Shown: positions 19,301 through 29,577 of the stretch, in pieces
Position numbering within the stretch: the stretch's first letter is position 1
Layout of the letters: every line of letters begins with the position of its first letter
DNA from: an uncultured Paracoccaceae bacterium
GTDB lineage: Bacteria; Pseudomonadota; Alphaproteobacteria; Rhodobacterales; Rhodobacteraceae
Length of the DNA stretch: 64,000 nt
Direction of reading: 5' to 3'
NCBI GenBank assembly: GCA_947498645.1
Contig: CANMKS010000002.1
Location: 1-64,000, forward strand
Notes under the pieces: model-generated
What the model saw: only the letters and a program-made list of their open reading frames with translations
Databases searched by the model: none
Told to the model about the DNA's origin: nothing
Made by a program: the position numbers and the translations under genes

Positions 19301-20674
19301 ATGTTTCTATCCGTCTTCGATATGTTCAAAGTGGGCGTCGGTCCGTCGTCATCCCATACCATCGGGCCGATGGTTGCCGCCGCCCGGTTTCTTGACCACC
19401 TGCGCGCACAACCATTCTCTGTTGCCGGTGTGCAGGCCTCGCTGCACGGCAGCCTTGCGTTTACCGGTGTTGGCCATGCCACAGATCGCGCTGTCATCCT
19501 TGGGCTGGCCGGGTTTCGGGCTGATGACTATGACGCGGCCAAGGCAGAAGCCGAACTGGAACGCATTCGCACCGAAGAGACGGTTATGCCAAAGGGGCTT
19601 GGCACGCTGAAGTTCCATCCCAAGGATGATGTGGTCTTTGACTACGGCCCGCCTCTGCCCGGCCACGCCAATGGCATGATCCTGCGCGGCACCGATGGGC
19701 AGGGCGATGTCATTACGCAAGTCACCTATTATTCCATCGGCGGTGGCTTTGTGCTGACCGATGCCGAACTGGCCGCAGGCAAGGACAGCGACACCGGCGC
19801 GCCTGTGCCCTACCCGTTTCACAGTGGCCAGGAAATGCTGGATATGGCGGAACGGTCCGGCAAATCCATTGCCCAGATGAAGCGCGCCAATGAGCTGTCG
19901 CGAATGCCCGGCGCAGATCTTGACGCAGGCCTCGCCCGGATCTGGGAGGTTATGAACAATTGCATCACGCGCGGACTAGAGACCGACGGCATTCTGCCCG
20001 GCGGCTTGCAGGTGCGTCGCCGTGCCAAAGGCATCTATGATGCGCTACTGGCCGAACGCGGTATGAACCTGACCGCACCGCATACCATCAACGACTACAT
20101 GTCGACCTATGCGATGGCCGTGAATGAAGAGAATGCAGCAGGTGGGCAGGTTGTAACAGCACCCACAAATGGTGCAGCGGGCGTTGTACCGGCAACCATC
20201 CGCTATTGGCTGGATCATGTGCCAGGTGCATCGGCGGCACGGGTGCCGGAATTCTTGCTGACAGCGGCGGCGATTGGCGGATTGATCAAGTTCAACGCCT
20301 CGATTTCGGGGGCGGAATGTGGCTGTCAGGCGGAGGTGGGCAGCGCATCTGCCATGGCCGCAGCAGGCCTTGCCGCCGTTCTTGGTGGCACCACCGAGCA
20401 GATCGAGAATGCCGCTGAAATCGCGTTGGAACACCATCTGGGCATGACCTGCGACCCCGTCAAAGGGCTGGTGCAGGTCCCTTGTATTGAACGTAATGGC
20501 CTGGGTGCAATCAAGGCTGTATCAGCCGCGTCATTGTCGTTGCGCGGCGATGGCAAGCATCTGGTCGCTTTGGATGTGGCCATTGAAACGATGCGCCAGA
20601 CCGGCGCCGACATGAGCGAGAAATACAAGGAAACCGCCTTGGGTGGATTGGCTGTGAATGTGCCGAACTGTTGA
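19301..20674 (+). CDS. sdaA: L-serine ammonia-lyase, iron-sulfur-dependent, single-chain
   Basis: Deaminates L-serine to pyruvate and ammonia using a [4Fe-4S] cluster. 457 residues. The N-terminal beta domain starts [20 protein letters not shown], the family hallmark. The catalytic alpha domain includes the cluster cysteines in [20 protein letters not shown] and VPCIERN. The open frame extends far upstream through gst in another phase, but the ATG at 19301 fits the protein start and has GGGAG upstream. The ending [15 protein letters not shown] is also typical. Confidence 0.96.
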   Translation: MFLSVFDMFKVGVGPSSSHTIGPMVAAARFLDHLRAQPFSVAGVQASLHGSLAFTGVGHATDRAVILGLAGFRADDYDAAKAEAELERIRTEETVMPKGLGTLKFHPKDDVVFDYGPPLPGHANGMILRGTDGQGDVITQVTYYSIGGGFVLTDAELAAGKDSDTGAPVPYPFHSGQEMLDMAERSGKSIAQMKRANELSRMPGADLDAGLARIWEVMNNCITRGLETDGILPGGLQVRRRAKGIYDALLAERGMNLTAPHTINDYMSTYAMAVNEENAAGGQVVTAPTNGAAGVVPATIRYWLDHVPGASAARVPEFLLTAAAIGGLIKFNASISGAECGCQAEVGSASAMAAAGLAAVLGGTTEQIENAAEIALEHHLGMTCDPVKGLVQVPCIERNGLGAIKAVSAASLSLRGDGKHLVALDVAIETMRQTGADMSEKYKETALGGLAVNVPNC

Positions 20675-20770
20675 TAGCTGGGTGTAATCGGCAGACCTGA
20701 GGATTTTTCCGGGCGGGATGACCAGACAGGCCCTGCGCGAATTGCGGGGGACCGTTGTGACCGCTAGGGT

Positions 20771-21688
20771 ATGGCCATGAATACGGATCGTCCTTTCCTT
20801 GGTGTCATGCTGATGCTGGCCTTTTGTGTGCTCGCACCCTTGGGCGACAGCATTGCAAAGCTGCTGGGTGGCAGTGTCGCACTGGGGCTTTTGCTGATTG
20901 TCCGCTTTGGCATTCAGGCTGCAATCCTTGTACCCATTGTTGCGCTGAGCGGTGCAGGGTTTCGCCTGCCCCCCGGCATCCTGGGCTGGACCCTTTTGCG
21001 CACGCTTCTGCATATTGCCGGTATCGGTCTGATGTTCAGCGCTTTGCGCTATCTGCCGCTGGCGGATGCTTTGGCCATCGCCTTTGTGATGCCCTTTATC
21101 ATGTTGATATTAGGGCATTTTGTGATGGGCGAAGAAGTTGGCATTCACCGCATGATTGCCTGCGCCGTCGGTTTTGCGGGCACGTTGCTGGTGATACAGC
21201 CCAACTTTGTCGAGGTCGGCGCGCCTGCCCTGTTACCTTTGGGCGTTGCTGTGATTTTTGCGTTGTTCATGCTGGTGACGCGCAAGATTGCGCGCGCGCT
21301 GGACCCGATCAAATTGCAGGCGATCAGTGGGATGCAAGCGACGGTACTGCTCATTGTCGTTGTAATGCTGCGGCCCGATCTGGCGGGGGCGGCACCCTTT
21401 GCGCTGACGGCATCTTCGTTGTGGCTTCTTGCAGCATTGGGTGTGCTCGGCACGCTGGCCCATCTGTTCATGACCTGGAGCCTGCGGTTTGCCCCTGCCT
21501 CGACCCTCGCACCGATGCAATATCTGGAAATCCCGTTTGGCACCGCTATTGGCTGGCTCGTCTTTGCCGACCTGCCCAATGGGCTGGCGGCCATCGGCAT
21601 TTGCATCACTGTTGGCGCTGGCCTTTACATCATCCTGCGCGAACGGCGGCTTGCAAAGCAGTCTCAAGATACACTTGCGGCAGCGTGA
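20771..21688 (+). CDS. EamA/DMT-superfamily transporter
   Basis: 305 residues with about ten hydrophobic segments in two EamA repeats (first ends near VIQPNFVE, second from LGVAVIFALFML). RhaT/YdcZ-type drug/metabolite exporters have this shape; the substrate cannot be read from sequence. Motifs ALRYLPLADALAIAFVMPF and APMQYLEIPFGTAIGWLVFAD are characteristic. Its last 59 bases overlap the 3' end of the thiamine pyrophosphokinase gene on the opposite strand. Confidence 0.9.
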   Translation: MAMNTDRPFLGVMLMLAFCVLAPLGDSIAKLLGGSVALGLLLIVRFGIQAAILVPIVALSGAGFRLPPGILGWTLLRTLLHIAGIGLMFSALRYLPLADALAIAFVMPFIMLILGHFVMGEEVGIHRMIACAVGFAGTLLVIQPNFVEVGAPALLPLGVAVIFALFMLVTRKIARALDPIKLQAISGMQATVLLIVVVMLRPDLAGAAPFALTASSLWLLAALGVLGTLAHLFMTWSLRFAPASTLAPMQYLEIPFGTAIGWLVFADLPNGLAAIGICITVGAGLYIILRERRLAKQSQDTLAAA

Positions 21689-22298
21689 TCAACATCGGGC
21701 CGTCGGTGGTGATGCACACAGTGTTCCCACTGGCCGCATTTGAGGGGCTGGTAAACCCATCAGGGGTCATCACCTGATCCGTGAATGACCACACCAACCC
21801 GCGCACCGAGACCGTCGCCGTACCCAAAGGCATGATCGACACGCGTGTGTCGGCGGGCAGTTCAACGCGCGTTTCACCCCGGTTTGCCACGAAACTGGCA
21901 TCATCGCCGTCAAGCAGAACAATCGTGCGGTCGGCGTATCTGGCCATGACATTGAGCACCGAAAGCGTGTGATCCATGCGCCCGCCGGTAAAGCCCAGAC
22001 AAATCATCATGGGGGCCGTCACCCGTTGCAGCACTTTCTCGAAATCCGTTGTCGATTGATCGTCCACTTGGCACAACAGATCGGCAAATGTGGCACGCGC
22101 GCGGCGTGAAAGACTGTCCAGATCTCCGATGACTGAAAGGGGTGTCAGATTAGCCGCAAGCAGATGATCCGCACCCCCATCAACGCCGATAAACCCACCT
22201 ACCAAGGGTGAAACCGCCAAAATCGATTTTTTTTCGACGGAGGCTCCCCCTACGAGGCAGACTGGTTTAGATGTAGAAACAATGGGTTCAAAGGACAC
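21630..22298 (-). CDS. Thiamine diphosphokinase
   Basis: Transfers pyrophosphate from ATP to thiamine, giving the active cofactor. Family motifs are in order: GVDGGADHLL, SVIGDLDSLS, DDQSTTDFEK and GFTGGRMDHTL, then a C-terminal beta-rich domain. The GTG at 22298 is preferred because GAGG sits eight bases upstream; an in-frame GTG at 22307 overlaps that site. Length 222 residues is normal. The 3' end overlaps the EamA transporter gene by 59 bp tail-to-tail, in the part encoding the less conserved C-terminus. Confidence 0.88.
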   Translation of the reverse strand: MSFEPIVSTSKPVCLVGGASVEKKSILAVSPLVGGFIGVDGGADHLLAANLTPLSVIGDLDSLSRRARATFADLLCQVDDQSTTDFEKVLQRVTAPMMICLGFTGGRMDHTLSVLNVMARYADRTIVLLDGDDASFVANRGETRVELPADTRVSIMPLGTATVSVRGLVWSFTDQVMTPDGFTSPSNAASGNTVCITTDGPMLITLPQVYLETALQAAVRAG

Positions 22299-22433
22299 GG
22301 ATTGCACCTCAATTCACAAACATTCCCTAAAAGGGTCATAAAATGAGCCTGAATGTAACGTGTTGCTGTTCTTGACTAAGAACCAATGTCTGTCCAGCGG
22401 GTGACTGCTGATTAACTGGGAAAGCGAATACGC

Positions 22434-24359
22434 ATGGATGATGCCAACAAGATTCTAGATGTGACCTATGGCAGCTTTTCCTGCCGTCTTGAAGGGTTTG
22501 AAGATTCCGTTGAGACGATGAAGACGGTTGTGTCTTACTTTCATGATTTGGCTGGCCATGATCGTTTTATGGATATGGAGCCGCAGGCCCCTGACATGGA
22601 CACGCTCGCACGTCTGACAGAAGAGCAATCCGGCGTTGCCGTCGAGATTGAAGGCGAAGGCCAGAACGTCACCCTGCGCGCTGCCGCGGCAGCTGTTGCT
22701 GCGGGCGCGATGCACGACGATGACGACATGGCAGAAGCTGAAGAGGAAGAGGCCACCCAGAACGTCTGGTCCGATAGCGAACCCGCCGATGAGATCGAAG
22801 TTGACGAGATCGAGTTTGCGGATGAAAGCGATCCGCTCGAAGAAGACGCAGTCGAAGACAGCGTTGCGGACAAACTCAAGCGTATCCGCGAAGTTGTTGA
22901 TCAGGGACCAGTGCAAGAGACCGAAGAGGTCTATGCCGAAGATGAGGTTGATCCGGACGAGGCGCTTACAGATACCGATCCGCTGTCCCAACGGCTGAGC
23001 GCGCTGGCGGCACAAGCCTCGCAACCTGAACCTGAGGATGCCGCCGAGCCACAGGATGACGCAGAAATCGTTGAAGATGATGAAGCCGCTATTCTTGCTG
23101 ATGCAGAGACCGTAGAGCAAGCACCAGAAGAGGCGCATGTTTCTGATACTGCAGAAGACACTGCCGATGACGTCGAAGCCGTTGCAGAAGATGCCACCGA
23201 CGACGTTTCAGAAGCCGAAATGGATGACACCTGGGCACAAGAGGCAGAGGCTGATGACTTTGAAGAAGACGTTGAAGTAGAAGCAGATGTCGCAGCGACA
23301 GAAAGCGATGATGTCGCACAGGAAGATGCGCAAAGTGATGCTGACGAGGATGTGGATGAAATAGAGGCGCTGGAAGACACAGCCCACGCCGAAGAGGCTG
23401 ATGAAGAAACCGCAGCGCCCGAGGCCGAACCAGAGCAAGCCGCCGAAGAGGTTCAGCAGTCAACTGACACCGGCCCGTTGGTTCTAACACCGCAGGACGC
23501 CGCGCCGAAAACGCAAGCCCCGGACGATGACGACGACTTTGATCTGCAAGCCGAAGTGGCAAAAGTCGCCGCCGAACTGGCCGCGCGCAAAGGCAATGAG
23601 CTTGCCCGCCACGGCCTGCCCCGCAGCGTCGACGATGCGATGAGCCGGATTCTGTCGCAGACCGATCAGCACCTTAATCAGCCCGAAAGCCGCCGTCACC
23701 GCGATGCATTTGCCCAACTCAAGGCCGCCGTTGCCGCGACCGAGGCCGCGCGCCAACTGGGTGACGAAGGGGCCGGAACCAAAGACGCGGGCGATGCATT
23801 CAAGGATGATCTGGGCGCACATGATGCCGAAGAACGCAGCCAAACACCGCCTCCAGCGGCACCGCCACTGAAGCTGGTCAAGACGGTTGTTCTGGAAGAG
23901 ACACCCGAAGAGATTGCCAACTATGTTGCGCAAACTGCTGAAGAGCCCTCGACGCCAGCCCCAGCCGCTGCGGAAGAGGCACCAACGTCCAAGCCGATGG
24001 ATGCGGCATCGCAACGCCTGCGCCAGATTGCTGCAAGCAAGGAAACTTCAGAAGAGGTGACAAGTGGCGACGGGTTCCGCGAATTTGCAGCAAAGCAGGG
24101 GGCAGTAGACACCATCGACCTGATCGAAGCGGCGGCAGCCTATCTTTACTATGTGGAGTCAGAGGATGACTTTTCTCGCCCGCAGGTCATGAAAAAGGTG
24201 CAAGCGGCAACCGGTCAGGAAATCAGCCGCGAAGACGGATTGCGCGCCTTTGGCCGCCTGCTGCGTCTGGCCAAGATTGTGAAGCTCAGCAATGGGCGGT
24301 TCCGCATCTCTGACAGTTCCGATTATCGTCCGGATGATGCACAGGCCGCACAGGGCTAG
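22434..24359 (+). CDS. Large acidic protein conserved in Rhodobacterales, function unknown
   Basis: 641 residues in three parts. The N-terminal ~75 residues look folded (ILDVTYGSFSCRLEGFEDSV, then VVSYFHDLAGHDRF). A very acidic, Ala-rich disordered region runs from about 85 to 360. A C-terminal part follows with helical segments, including IDLIEAAAAYLYYVESEDDF and a basic region (FGRLLRLAKIVKLSNGRFRI) that could bind nucleic acid or another acidic partner. I recall similar starts in Rhodobacterales proteins, sometimes mis-annotated as CheA or lipoprotein; no signal peptide or kinase motif is present here. Monocistronic, ending at a strong terminator. Confidence 0.8.
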   Translation: MDDANKILDVTYGSFSCRLEGFEDSVETMKTVVSYFHDLAGHDRFMDMEPQAPDMDTLARLTEEQSGVAVEIEGEGQNVTLRAAAAAVAAGAMHDDDDMAEAEEEEATQNVWSDSEPADEIEVDEIEFADESDPLEEDAVEDSVADKLKRIREVVDQGPVQETEEVYAEDEVDPDEALTDTDPLSQRLSALAAQASQPEPEDAAEPQDDAEIVEDDEAAILADAETVEQAPEEAHVSDTAEDTADDVEAVAEDATDDVSEAEMDDTWAQEAEADDFEEDVEVEADVAATESDDVAQEDAQSDADEDVDEIEALEDTAHAEEADEETAAPEAEPEQAAEEVQQSTDTGPLVLTPQDAAPKTQAPDDDDDFDLQAEVAKVAAELAARKGNELARHGLPRSVDDAMSRILSQTDQHLNQPESRRHRDAFAQLKAAVAATEAARQLGDEGAGTKDAGDAFKDDLGAHDAEERSQTPPPAAPPLKLVKTVVLEETPEEIANYVAQTAEEPSTPAPAAAEEAPTSKPMDAASQRLRQIAASKETSEEVTSGDGFREFAAKQGAVDTIDLIEAAAAYLYYVESEDDFSRPQVMKKVQAATGQEISREDGLRAFGRLLRLAKIVKLSNGRFRISDSSDYRPDDAQAAQG

Positions 24360-24380
24360 ACACCGGAAACAACAAAACAA

Positions 24381-24408
24381 AAAGGCGGGGTCATCCCCGC
24401 CTTTTTTG
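24381..24408. terminator. Bidirectional intrinsic terminator
   Basis: Perfect 10-bp inverted repeat AAAGGCGGGG / CCCCGCCTTT with a TCAT loop, followed by TTTTG on the plus strand and preceded by A-rich sequence. It separates the acidic-protein gene from the convergent DUF2842 gene. Confidence 0.95.
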
Positions 24409-24409
24409 T

Positions 24410-24625
24410 CTACTCACGCTGGTCTGGATCTGACTGCCCGATCCCCTTGAACACCCATTTCAGCGGGAAAGCCCAGCCGATGCCAAGCACCACATAGATC
24501 AGAAACTCGATACCTTTGGGAAAGCGCGATGCCCCGCCCATCAAAGTGACAGCCACCACAATGTAGACGGGCAAGCCTACCACAAGCACAAATAATGCCA
24601 GCCGTTTGCGCGCTTTATAGGTCAT
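24410..24625 (-). CDS. DUF2842 small membrane protein
   Basis: 71 residues with two membrane helices (ALFVLVVGLPVYIVVAVTL and FLIYVVLGIGWAFPLKWVF) and a basic N-terminus (MTYKARKR), matching the DUF2842 family of alphaproteobacteria. GAGGA lies upstream of the ATG, within the 6-bp gap after the purA stop, so it is translated from the purA transcript. No function is known. Confidence 0.85.
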   Translation of the reverse strand: MTYKARKRLALFVLVVGLPVYIVVAVTLMGGASRFPKGIEFLIYVVLGIGWAFPLKWVFKGIGQSDPDQRE

Positions 24626-24631
24626 CGGTCC

Positions 24632-25924
24632 TCAATCCGCGAAAGGGTCGGTTACCAGAATGGTGTCATCCCTTTCTGGCGAAGTGGAAACGAGGGCAAC
24701 TGGGCAATCAATCAACTCTTCGATGCGGCGCACATATTTGATCGCCTGTGCTGGCAGATCCGCCCAGGATCGCGCGCCTTCGGTCGATTCCGACCACCCG
24801 GCGATTTCCTCGTAAACCGGCGTGCAACGGGCCTGCTCATCCGCGGCCGTTGGCAGATAATCTAGCGTCTTGCCGTCTAGTTCATAGCCCACACAAATCT
24901 TGAGCGTCTCGAACCCGTCCAGAACATCCAGTTTGGTCAGCGAAATACCCGAAACACCCGAAGTGGCACATGTCTGACGCACCAGACAGGCATCAAACCA
25001 CCCACAGCGGCGTTTGCGCCCGGTTGTTGTGCCAAATTCATGGCCACGCTCGCCCAGACGCTGGCCGTCGTCATCTTCCAACTCGGTCGGGAACGGCCCT
25101 TCACCCACGCGCGTGGTGTAGGCTTTTACGATGCCCAGAACGAAATCAATCGCACCGGGGCCAACACCCACGCCCGTGGCCGCCTGACCCGCAATGACGT
25201 TGGAAGAGGTCACAAATGGGTATGTGCCGAAATCAATATCAAGCAGCGCGCCCTGCGCCCCTTCGAACAAGATGCGTTTGCCCGCCTTGCGCTTTTCGTT
25301 CAGAACTTTCCAAACAGGGGCTGCGTATTCCAGAATACCCGGCGCAATCTCGCGCAGCTTGGCCAGCACCGCATCGCGGTCAATCGGTTCAAGACCCAAA
25401 CCCCGGCGCAGCGCATCATGGTGGATCAGTGCCCGGTCAAGACGCAACTCCAGCGTGGCATCATCGGCCAGATCAGCGACGCGGATCACGCGGCGGCCGA
25501 CTTTATCTTCGTAACAAGGGCCGATGCCACGCCCTGTTGTGCCGATCTTGGCGACCGAATTCTGATTTTCGCGCGCCCGGTCCAATTCACCGTGAAACGG
25601 CAGTATCAGCGGCGTATTTTCGGCAATCATCAATGTTTCTGGGGTGATGGTCACGCCTTGGGCGCGCAGCGTCTCGATCTCGCCCAGCAGGTGCCAGGGG
25701 TCCAGCACAACACCGTTGCCAATGACCGACAGCTTGCCACCACGCACAACACCCGAAGGCAACGCATGGAGTTTGTAGACTTCACCATCAATCACCAAAG
25801 TGTGGCCTGCGTTATGGCCACCTTGGAAACGGGCGATCACATCGGCCCGCTCGGACAACCAGTCAACAATCTTGCCTTTGCCCTCATCACCCCATTGGGC
25901 GCCGACAACCACTACATTCGCCAT
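24632..25924 (-). CDS. purA: Adenylosuccinate synthetase
   Basis: Condenses IMP and aspartate with GTP in the first committed step of AMP synthesis. 430 residues. Motifs: N-terminal [19 protein letters not shown] (P-loop-like, catalytic Asp), [10 protein letters not shown] (catalytic His), [36 protein letters not shown] and [11 protein letters not shown]. First gene of a two-gene unit with DUF2842. The opposite strand carries a long open frame here that is only a shadow. Confidence 0.97.
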   Translation of the reverse strand: MANVVVVGAQWGDEGKGKIVDWLSERADVIARFQGGHNAGHTLVIDGEVYKLHALPSGVVRGGKLSVIGNGVVLDPWHLLGEIETLRAQGVTITPETLMIAENTPLILPFHGELDRARENQNSVAKIGTTGRGIGPCYEDKVGRRVIRVADLADDATLELRLDRALIHHDALRRGLGLEPIDRDAVLAKLREIAPGILEYAAPVWKVLNEKRKAGKRILFEGAQGALLDIDFGTYPFVTSSNVIAGQAATGVGVGPGAIDFVLGIVKAYTTRVGEGPFPTELEDDDGQRLGERGHEFGTTTGRKRRCGWFDACLVRQTCATSGVSGISLTKLDVLDGFETLKICVGYELDGKTLDYLPTAADEQARCTPVYEEIAGWSESTEGARSWADLPAQAIKYVRRIEELIDCPVALVSTSPERDDTILVTDPFAD

Positions 25925-26069
25925 AAGAATCCGTTCCTCTGCTCGGGTGCGTGCCCCCTATATCGCCGCCCCCACGCCGGGGAAACAGCAAATTTGCGCC
26001 AACGCCGGGCTGGACAGCCCAGAACTGCCCCGGCATTGTCTGCCCAACGTCACGGACAAGAGGCAAATC

Positions 26070-26465
26070 ATGGGTTTCGTCATTCGGTGGATTTTCGCGT
26101 TTGTGTTGCTGGCGGCGACTTACAACCCGACACAATGGAACTATGTCAGCTGGAGCATGGCCAACTACGAGACAGGCCTGTCGCTGACCGTCCTTTTTGG
26201 CCTGATCTTGCTTGTTGGTTACATCATCTACCTGCGCGCCACGCTCCGCTCGATCGGGATTTTCGGCATGGTGCTGGTGCTGGCTGTGGTTGGCACCTTG
26301 CTCTGGGTCCTTTTTGATCAGGGAATCATCAGCCTCGACGATCCGACGATCAACACATGGATCGCGATTGTTGCACTGTCGGTTGTGCTGGCCATCGGTT
26401 TGTCGTGGTCAATTGTGCGCAGACGCTTGTCCGGACAGGCCGACATGGACGATGTCGACGAATAA
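26070..26465 (+). CDS. DUF6524-type four-helix membrane protein
   Basis: 131 residues with four hydrophobic segments (FVIRWIFAFVLLAATY, LTVLFGLILLVGYIIYL, IFGMVLVLAVVGTLLWVLF, IAIVALSVVLAIGLSWSIV) and the early motif NPTQWNYVSW, which matches a family I recall as DUF6524. The ATG at 26070 is supported by AGAGG eight bases upstream. It precedes secG by 78 bp on the same strand. No known function. Confidence 0.78.
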   Translation: MGFVIRWIFAFVLLAATYNPTQWNYVSWSMANYETGLSLTVLFGLILLVGYIIYLRATLRSIGIFGMVLVLAVVGTLLWVLFDQGIISLDDPTINTWIAIVALSVVLAIGLSWSIVRRRLSGQADMDDVDE

Positions 26466-26543
26466 AGGCGCATCCAAGGGGTTGCGGGACGGCGGCGCAG
26501 CTTTTAGATACCGCGTGTTCGCGAACGCCCTGAAAGGCCTGAC

Positions 26544-26894
26544 ATGGAAAACGTCGTCCTCATTATCCACCTGATCCTTGCGCTTGCGTTGATCGGTACT
26601 GTGCTATTGCAGCGGTCCGAAGGTGGTGGTCTTGGTATGGGCGGCGGCGGCGGTGCAACCAACTCACGCCCGGCGCCCACAGCGATGAGCAAGTTCACCT
26701 GGCTGCTCGCAATTGCGTTTATCTGCACATCCATTGCGCTGACACTGATTTCGGCAAGCAACTCTGCAGGTTCATCTGTGGCCGACCGCTTGGGGATTGA
26801 GCCAACAGAAAATGGCGTCGAAGTACCCGATCTGGGTGATAGCCTTTTGCCGCCATCCTCGGATGATGCGCCCTTGGTCCCATCTGGCGACTAA
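26544..26894 (+). CDS. secG: Preprotein translocase subunit SecG
   Basis: 116 residues: two membrane helices (VVLIIHLILALALIGTVLL and FTWLLAIAFICTSIALTLI) joined by the SecG loop LLQRSEGGGLGMGGGGGATNS. An acidic C-terminal extension is common in Rhodobacterales. SecG stimulates protein export through SecYEG. It lies 159 bp upstream of pyrG. Confidence 0.94.
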   Translation: MENVVLIIHLILALALIGTVLLQRSEGGGLGMGGGGGATNSRPAPTAMSKFTWLLAIAFICTSIALTLISASNSAGSSVADRLGIEPTENGVEVPDLGDSLLPPSSDDAPLVPSGD

Positions 26895-27053
26895 CCACTA
26901 GTAGTTGCAGCAATTGCATTTGTTGCAACATGATGTTGGGTCAACGGTTGCCAAAAGCGCCCGAATCCGCTAAGGCTTAAATCCCGTGATGATGCGAATT
27001 TTCGGGTTCGCTTTCCCACAGTTTTTGGAAGATTTCACGGGGGTCCCCTACCG

Positions 27054-28697
27054 ATGGCACGCTATATTTTTATCACCGGCGGCGTGGTTTCCTCGCTTGG
27101 CAAAGGGCTGGCCTCGGCCGCACTGGGTGCTTTGCTGCAAGCGCGCGGTTACTCGGTAAGGCTGCGCAAGCTTGATCCTTATCTGAACGTTGACCCCGGT
27201 ACGATGTCACCGTTTGAACATGGTGAGGTCTTCGTCACCGATGATGGCGCGGAAACCGATCTCGATCTTGGACACTACGAACGCTTTACCGGAGTGCCTG
27301 CGCGCAAGACAGATTCCGTGTCCTCGGGCCGCATCTATTCCAACGTGCTCGAAAAAGAGCGGCGCGGCGACTACCTGGGCAAAACCATCCAGGTCGTGCC
27401 GCATGTCACCAATGAAATCAAAGAGTTTCTCGCCATTGGTGAAGACGAGGTTGATTTCATGCTCTGCGAAATCGGCGGCACCGTTGGCGATATCGAAGGC
27501 CTGCCCTTCTTTGAGGCCATCCGGCAGTTCGCCCACGACAAACCGCGCGGGCAATGCATTTTCATGCATCTGACGTTACTGCCCTATCTGGCCGCATCGG
27601 GTGAGTTGAAAACAAAACCCACCCAGCACTCGGTCAAGGAACTGCAATCCATCGGCATCGCGCCGGATATCCTTGTCTGCCGCTCCGAGCATCCGATCCC
27701 GGAAAAGGAACGCGAGAAAATCGCGCTGTTTTGCAATGTGCGCAAGCAATGTGTCGTGGCGGCCTATGATCTGAAATCAATCTATGAGGCCCCGCTGGCC
27801 TATCACGATCAGGGTCTCGATCAGGCAGTGCTGGACGCCTTCGGCATCTCGCCCGCCCCTGCCCCGAAACTGGACGTTTGGCACGATGTCTATGACCGCA
27901 TCCACAACCCCGAAGGCAAGGTGAAGGTCGCGATTGTTGGCAAATACACCCAGCTTGAGGATGCATACAAATCGATCGCAGAGGCGTTGACGCATGGCGG
28001 CATGGCCAATCGGGTGAAGGTCAAGATCGAGTGGGTCGATGCAGAGCTGTTTGACCGCGAAGATGCGGCCCCCTTTTTGCAAGGCTATCACGCCATTCTG
28101 GTGCCCGGCGGTTTTGGCGAGCGCGGCACCGAAGGCAAGATCAAGGCCGCACAATTCGCCCGCGAAAAGAAAATCCCCTATCTGGGCATCTGCCTTGGCA
28201 TGCAAATGGCCGTGATCGAGGCTGCGCGCAATGTGGCGGGCATGGAAAAAGCCGGGTCAGAGGAATTTGACCACGAGGCTGGCAAAAAGCGGTTCGAACC
28301 GGTTGTCTATCACCTCAAAGAGTGGGTGCAGGGCAACCACATGGTGGCCCGCAAGGCTGACGACGACAAAGGCGGCACCATGCGTCTTGGTGCCTATGAC
28401 GCCACGCTGACCGAAGGGTCGAAAGTTGCCGAGGTCTATGGCGGCACCGCCATCGAAGAACGCCATCGCCACCGCTATGAGGTTGACGTAAAGTACCGCG
28501 ATACGCTGGAAAAGGCCGGGCTGAAGTTCTCGGGCATGTCACCAGATGGCAAATTGCCCGAAATCGTCGAATGGAATGACCACCCGTGGTTCATCGGCGT
28601 ACAGTTTCATCCAGAGCTAAAGTCAAAGCCCTTCGCGCCGCATCCACTGTTTGCTGATTTTGTGCGGGCCGCCGTGGAAACCTCGCGGCTGGTCTGA
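27054..28697 (+). CDS. pyrG: CTP synthase
   Basis: Aminates UTP to CTP with glutamine and ATP. 547 residues. The N-terminal synthetase domain opens with [19 protein letters not shown] (P-loop) and contains [14 protein letters not shown]. The C-terminal class I amidotransferase has catalytic C380 ([10 protein letters not shown]) and the His/Glu of FHPELKSKP. Length matches the family. It follows secG and ends 6 bp before the convergent MipA/OmpV gene. Confidence 0.97.
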   Translation: MARYIFITGGVVSSLGKGLASAALGALLQARGYSVRLRKLDPYLNVDPGTMSPFEHGEVFVTDDGAETDLDLGHYERFTGVPARKTDSVSSGRIYSNVLEKERRGDYLGKTIQVVPHVTNEIKEFLAIGEDEVDFMLCEIGGTVGDIEGLPFFEAIRQFAHDKPRGQCIFMHLTLLPYLAASGELKTKPTQHSVKELQSIGIAPDILVCRSEHPIPEKEREKIALFCNVRKQCVVAAYDLKSIYEAPLAYHDQGLDQAVLDAFGISPAPAPKLDVWHDVYDRIHNPEGKVKVAIVGKYTQLEDAYKSIAEALTHGGMANRVKVKIEWVDAELFDREDAAPFLQGYHAILVPGGFGERGTEGKIKAAQFAREKKIPYLGICLGMQMAVIEAARNVAGMEKAGSEEFDHEAGKKRFEPVVYHLKEWVQGNHMVARKADDDKGGTMRLGAYDATLTEGSKVAEVYGGTAIEERHRHRYEVDVKYRDTLEKAGLKFSGMSPDGKLPEIVEWNDHPWFIGVQFHPELKSKPFAPHPLFADFVRAAVETSRLV

Positions 28698-28703
28698 CAC
28701 AGT

Positions 28704-29480
28704 TCAAAAGCCGAATGTGATCCGCCGGGTCAACACGATGCTGCCACTGAACTGTTCGTCCGATTGCGTGAGCGGGCTGCTGGCTGCGTCCTCGCGCAGT
28801 TGGTCGTAACGCAGGGTGCCGACCACCTCCCAATCGTCGTTGATCGCATAGGTCGCCTCGGCCTTGGCGCCTGCGCTGATAATACCGCCCCGCGCGTCAA
28901 AAGCATCAAAGCGACTGGCCGCGCCCTCTGCGGCACTGACGCCGAAATAGGTCTGCGCATAGTCATCATCGCCCAGCAAAACCCGCGGCCCCGCACTTAA
29001 TGTCAGTTGATCGGTTGGTCGGTAAAACAGATCACCACCAACAACGGCCACAAAGGATTCATGCCCGATCACACCATAGCGGACCTTGGCAAAAAGCTCG
29101 TAACCGGGTGTCGTAAATTCCAACCCGCCTCCGATTTCAAGCGCCGGGTCAATATCATCCAGCCCGGTCAGTTCTTCAAAGTCATCCGAATCTCGGGCAC
29201 CGACAAAACGTACCGAGCCGCCAAACCCCAAACCATAGCTATCAAGGCCATTCCCGGCCGACAGCCCCCCCAGTCGCAGTTCTTCCAACTTGAATTTAGG
29301 GGCCACGCCGGGATCAATATCATCATCTCCGAAGTATCCCGGGCTGACCGACGGGCCCAGTCCAAAGCGGAAGGTCACGCCATTGCCGCCGTCTTGCGCC
29401 ACGGCCGCGACCGGACAGGCAACCAACGCTGTCAGAGTAATCACACGAAGCAAATCTGCGTCCTTCCTTGTCCCAAGCAT
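28704..29480 (-). CDS. MipA/OmpV-family outer membrane protein
   Basis: Predicted outer-membrane beta-barrel. The ATG at 29480 is chosen because AAGGGG lies nine bases upstream and because it gives a compact signal peptide (hydrophobic LLRVITLTALVACPVAAVA); upstream ATGs at 29498 and 29534 are poorer. The mature part begins FRFGLGPSVSPGYFGDDD, the usual MipA/OmpV start with alternating-residue strands, and ends in an aromatic Phe (RRITFGF), as outer-membrane proteins do. Length 258 residues is normal. Ligand or scaffolding role unknown. Confidence 0.86.
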   Translation of the reverse strand: MLGTRKDADLLRVITLTALVACPVAAVAQDGGNGVTFRFGLGPSVSPGYFGDDDIDPGVAPKFKLEELRLGGLSAGNGLDSYGLGFGGSVRFVGARDSDDFEELTGLDDIDPALEIGGGLEFTTPGYELFAKVRYGVIGHESFVAVVGGDLFYRPTDQLTLSAGPRVLLGDDDYAQTYFGVSAAEGAASRFDAFDARGGIISAGAKAEATYAINDDWEVVGTLRYDQLREDAASSPLTQSDEQFSGSIVLTRRITFGF

Positions 29481-29577
29481 AAGGGCAGTCCCCTTCATCA
29501 CGCAAGCAAGCCCGATAGACAGCCCCGCACCCATGGGTTAGGCGCATGTTGAAACGTGTCCAAAGGCCTGCCTGACC

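Noticed and set aside
20824-21777. 317-residue plus-strand frame
   Set aside because: Alternative frame within the EamA transporter gene; Arg/Cys-rich with no membrane pattern.
25040-26317. 425-residue open frame on the plus strand
   Set aside because: Antisense to purA, with no ribosome site or recognisable domain; purA motifs on the other strand are complete.
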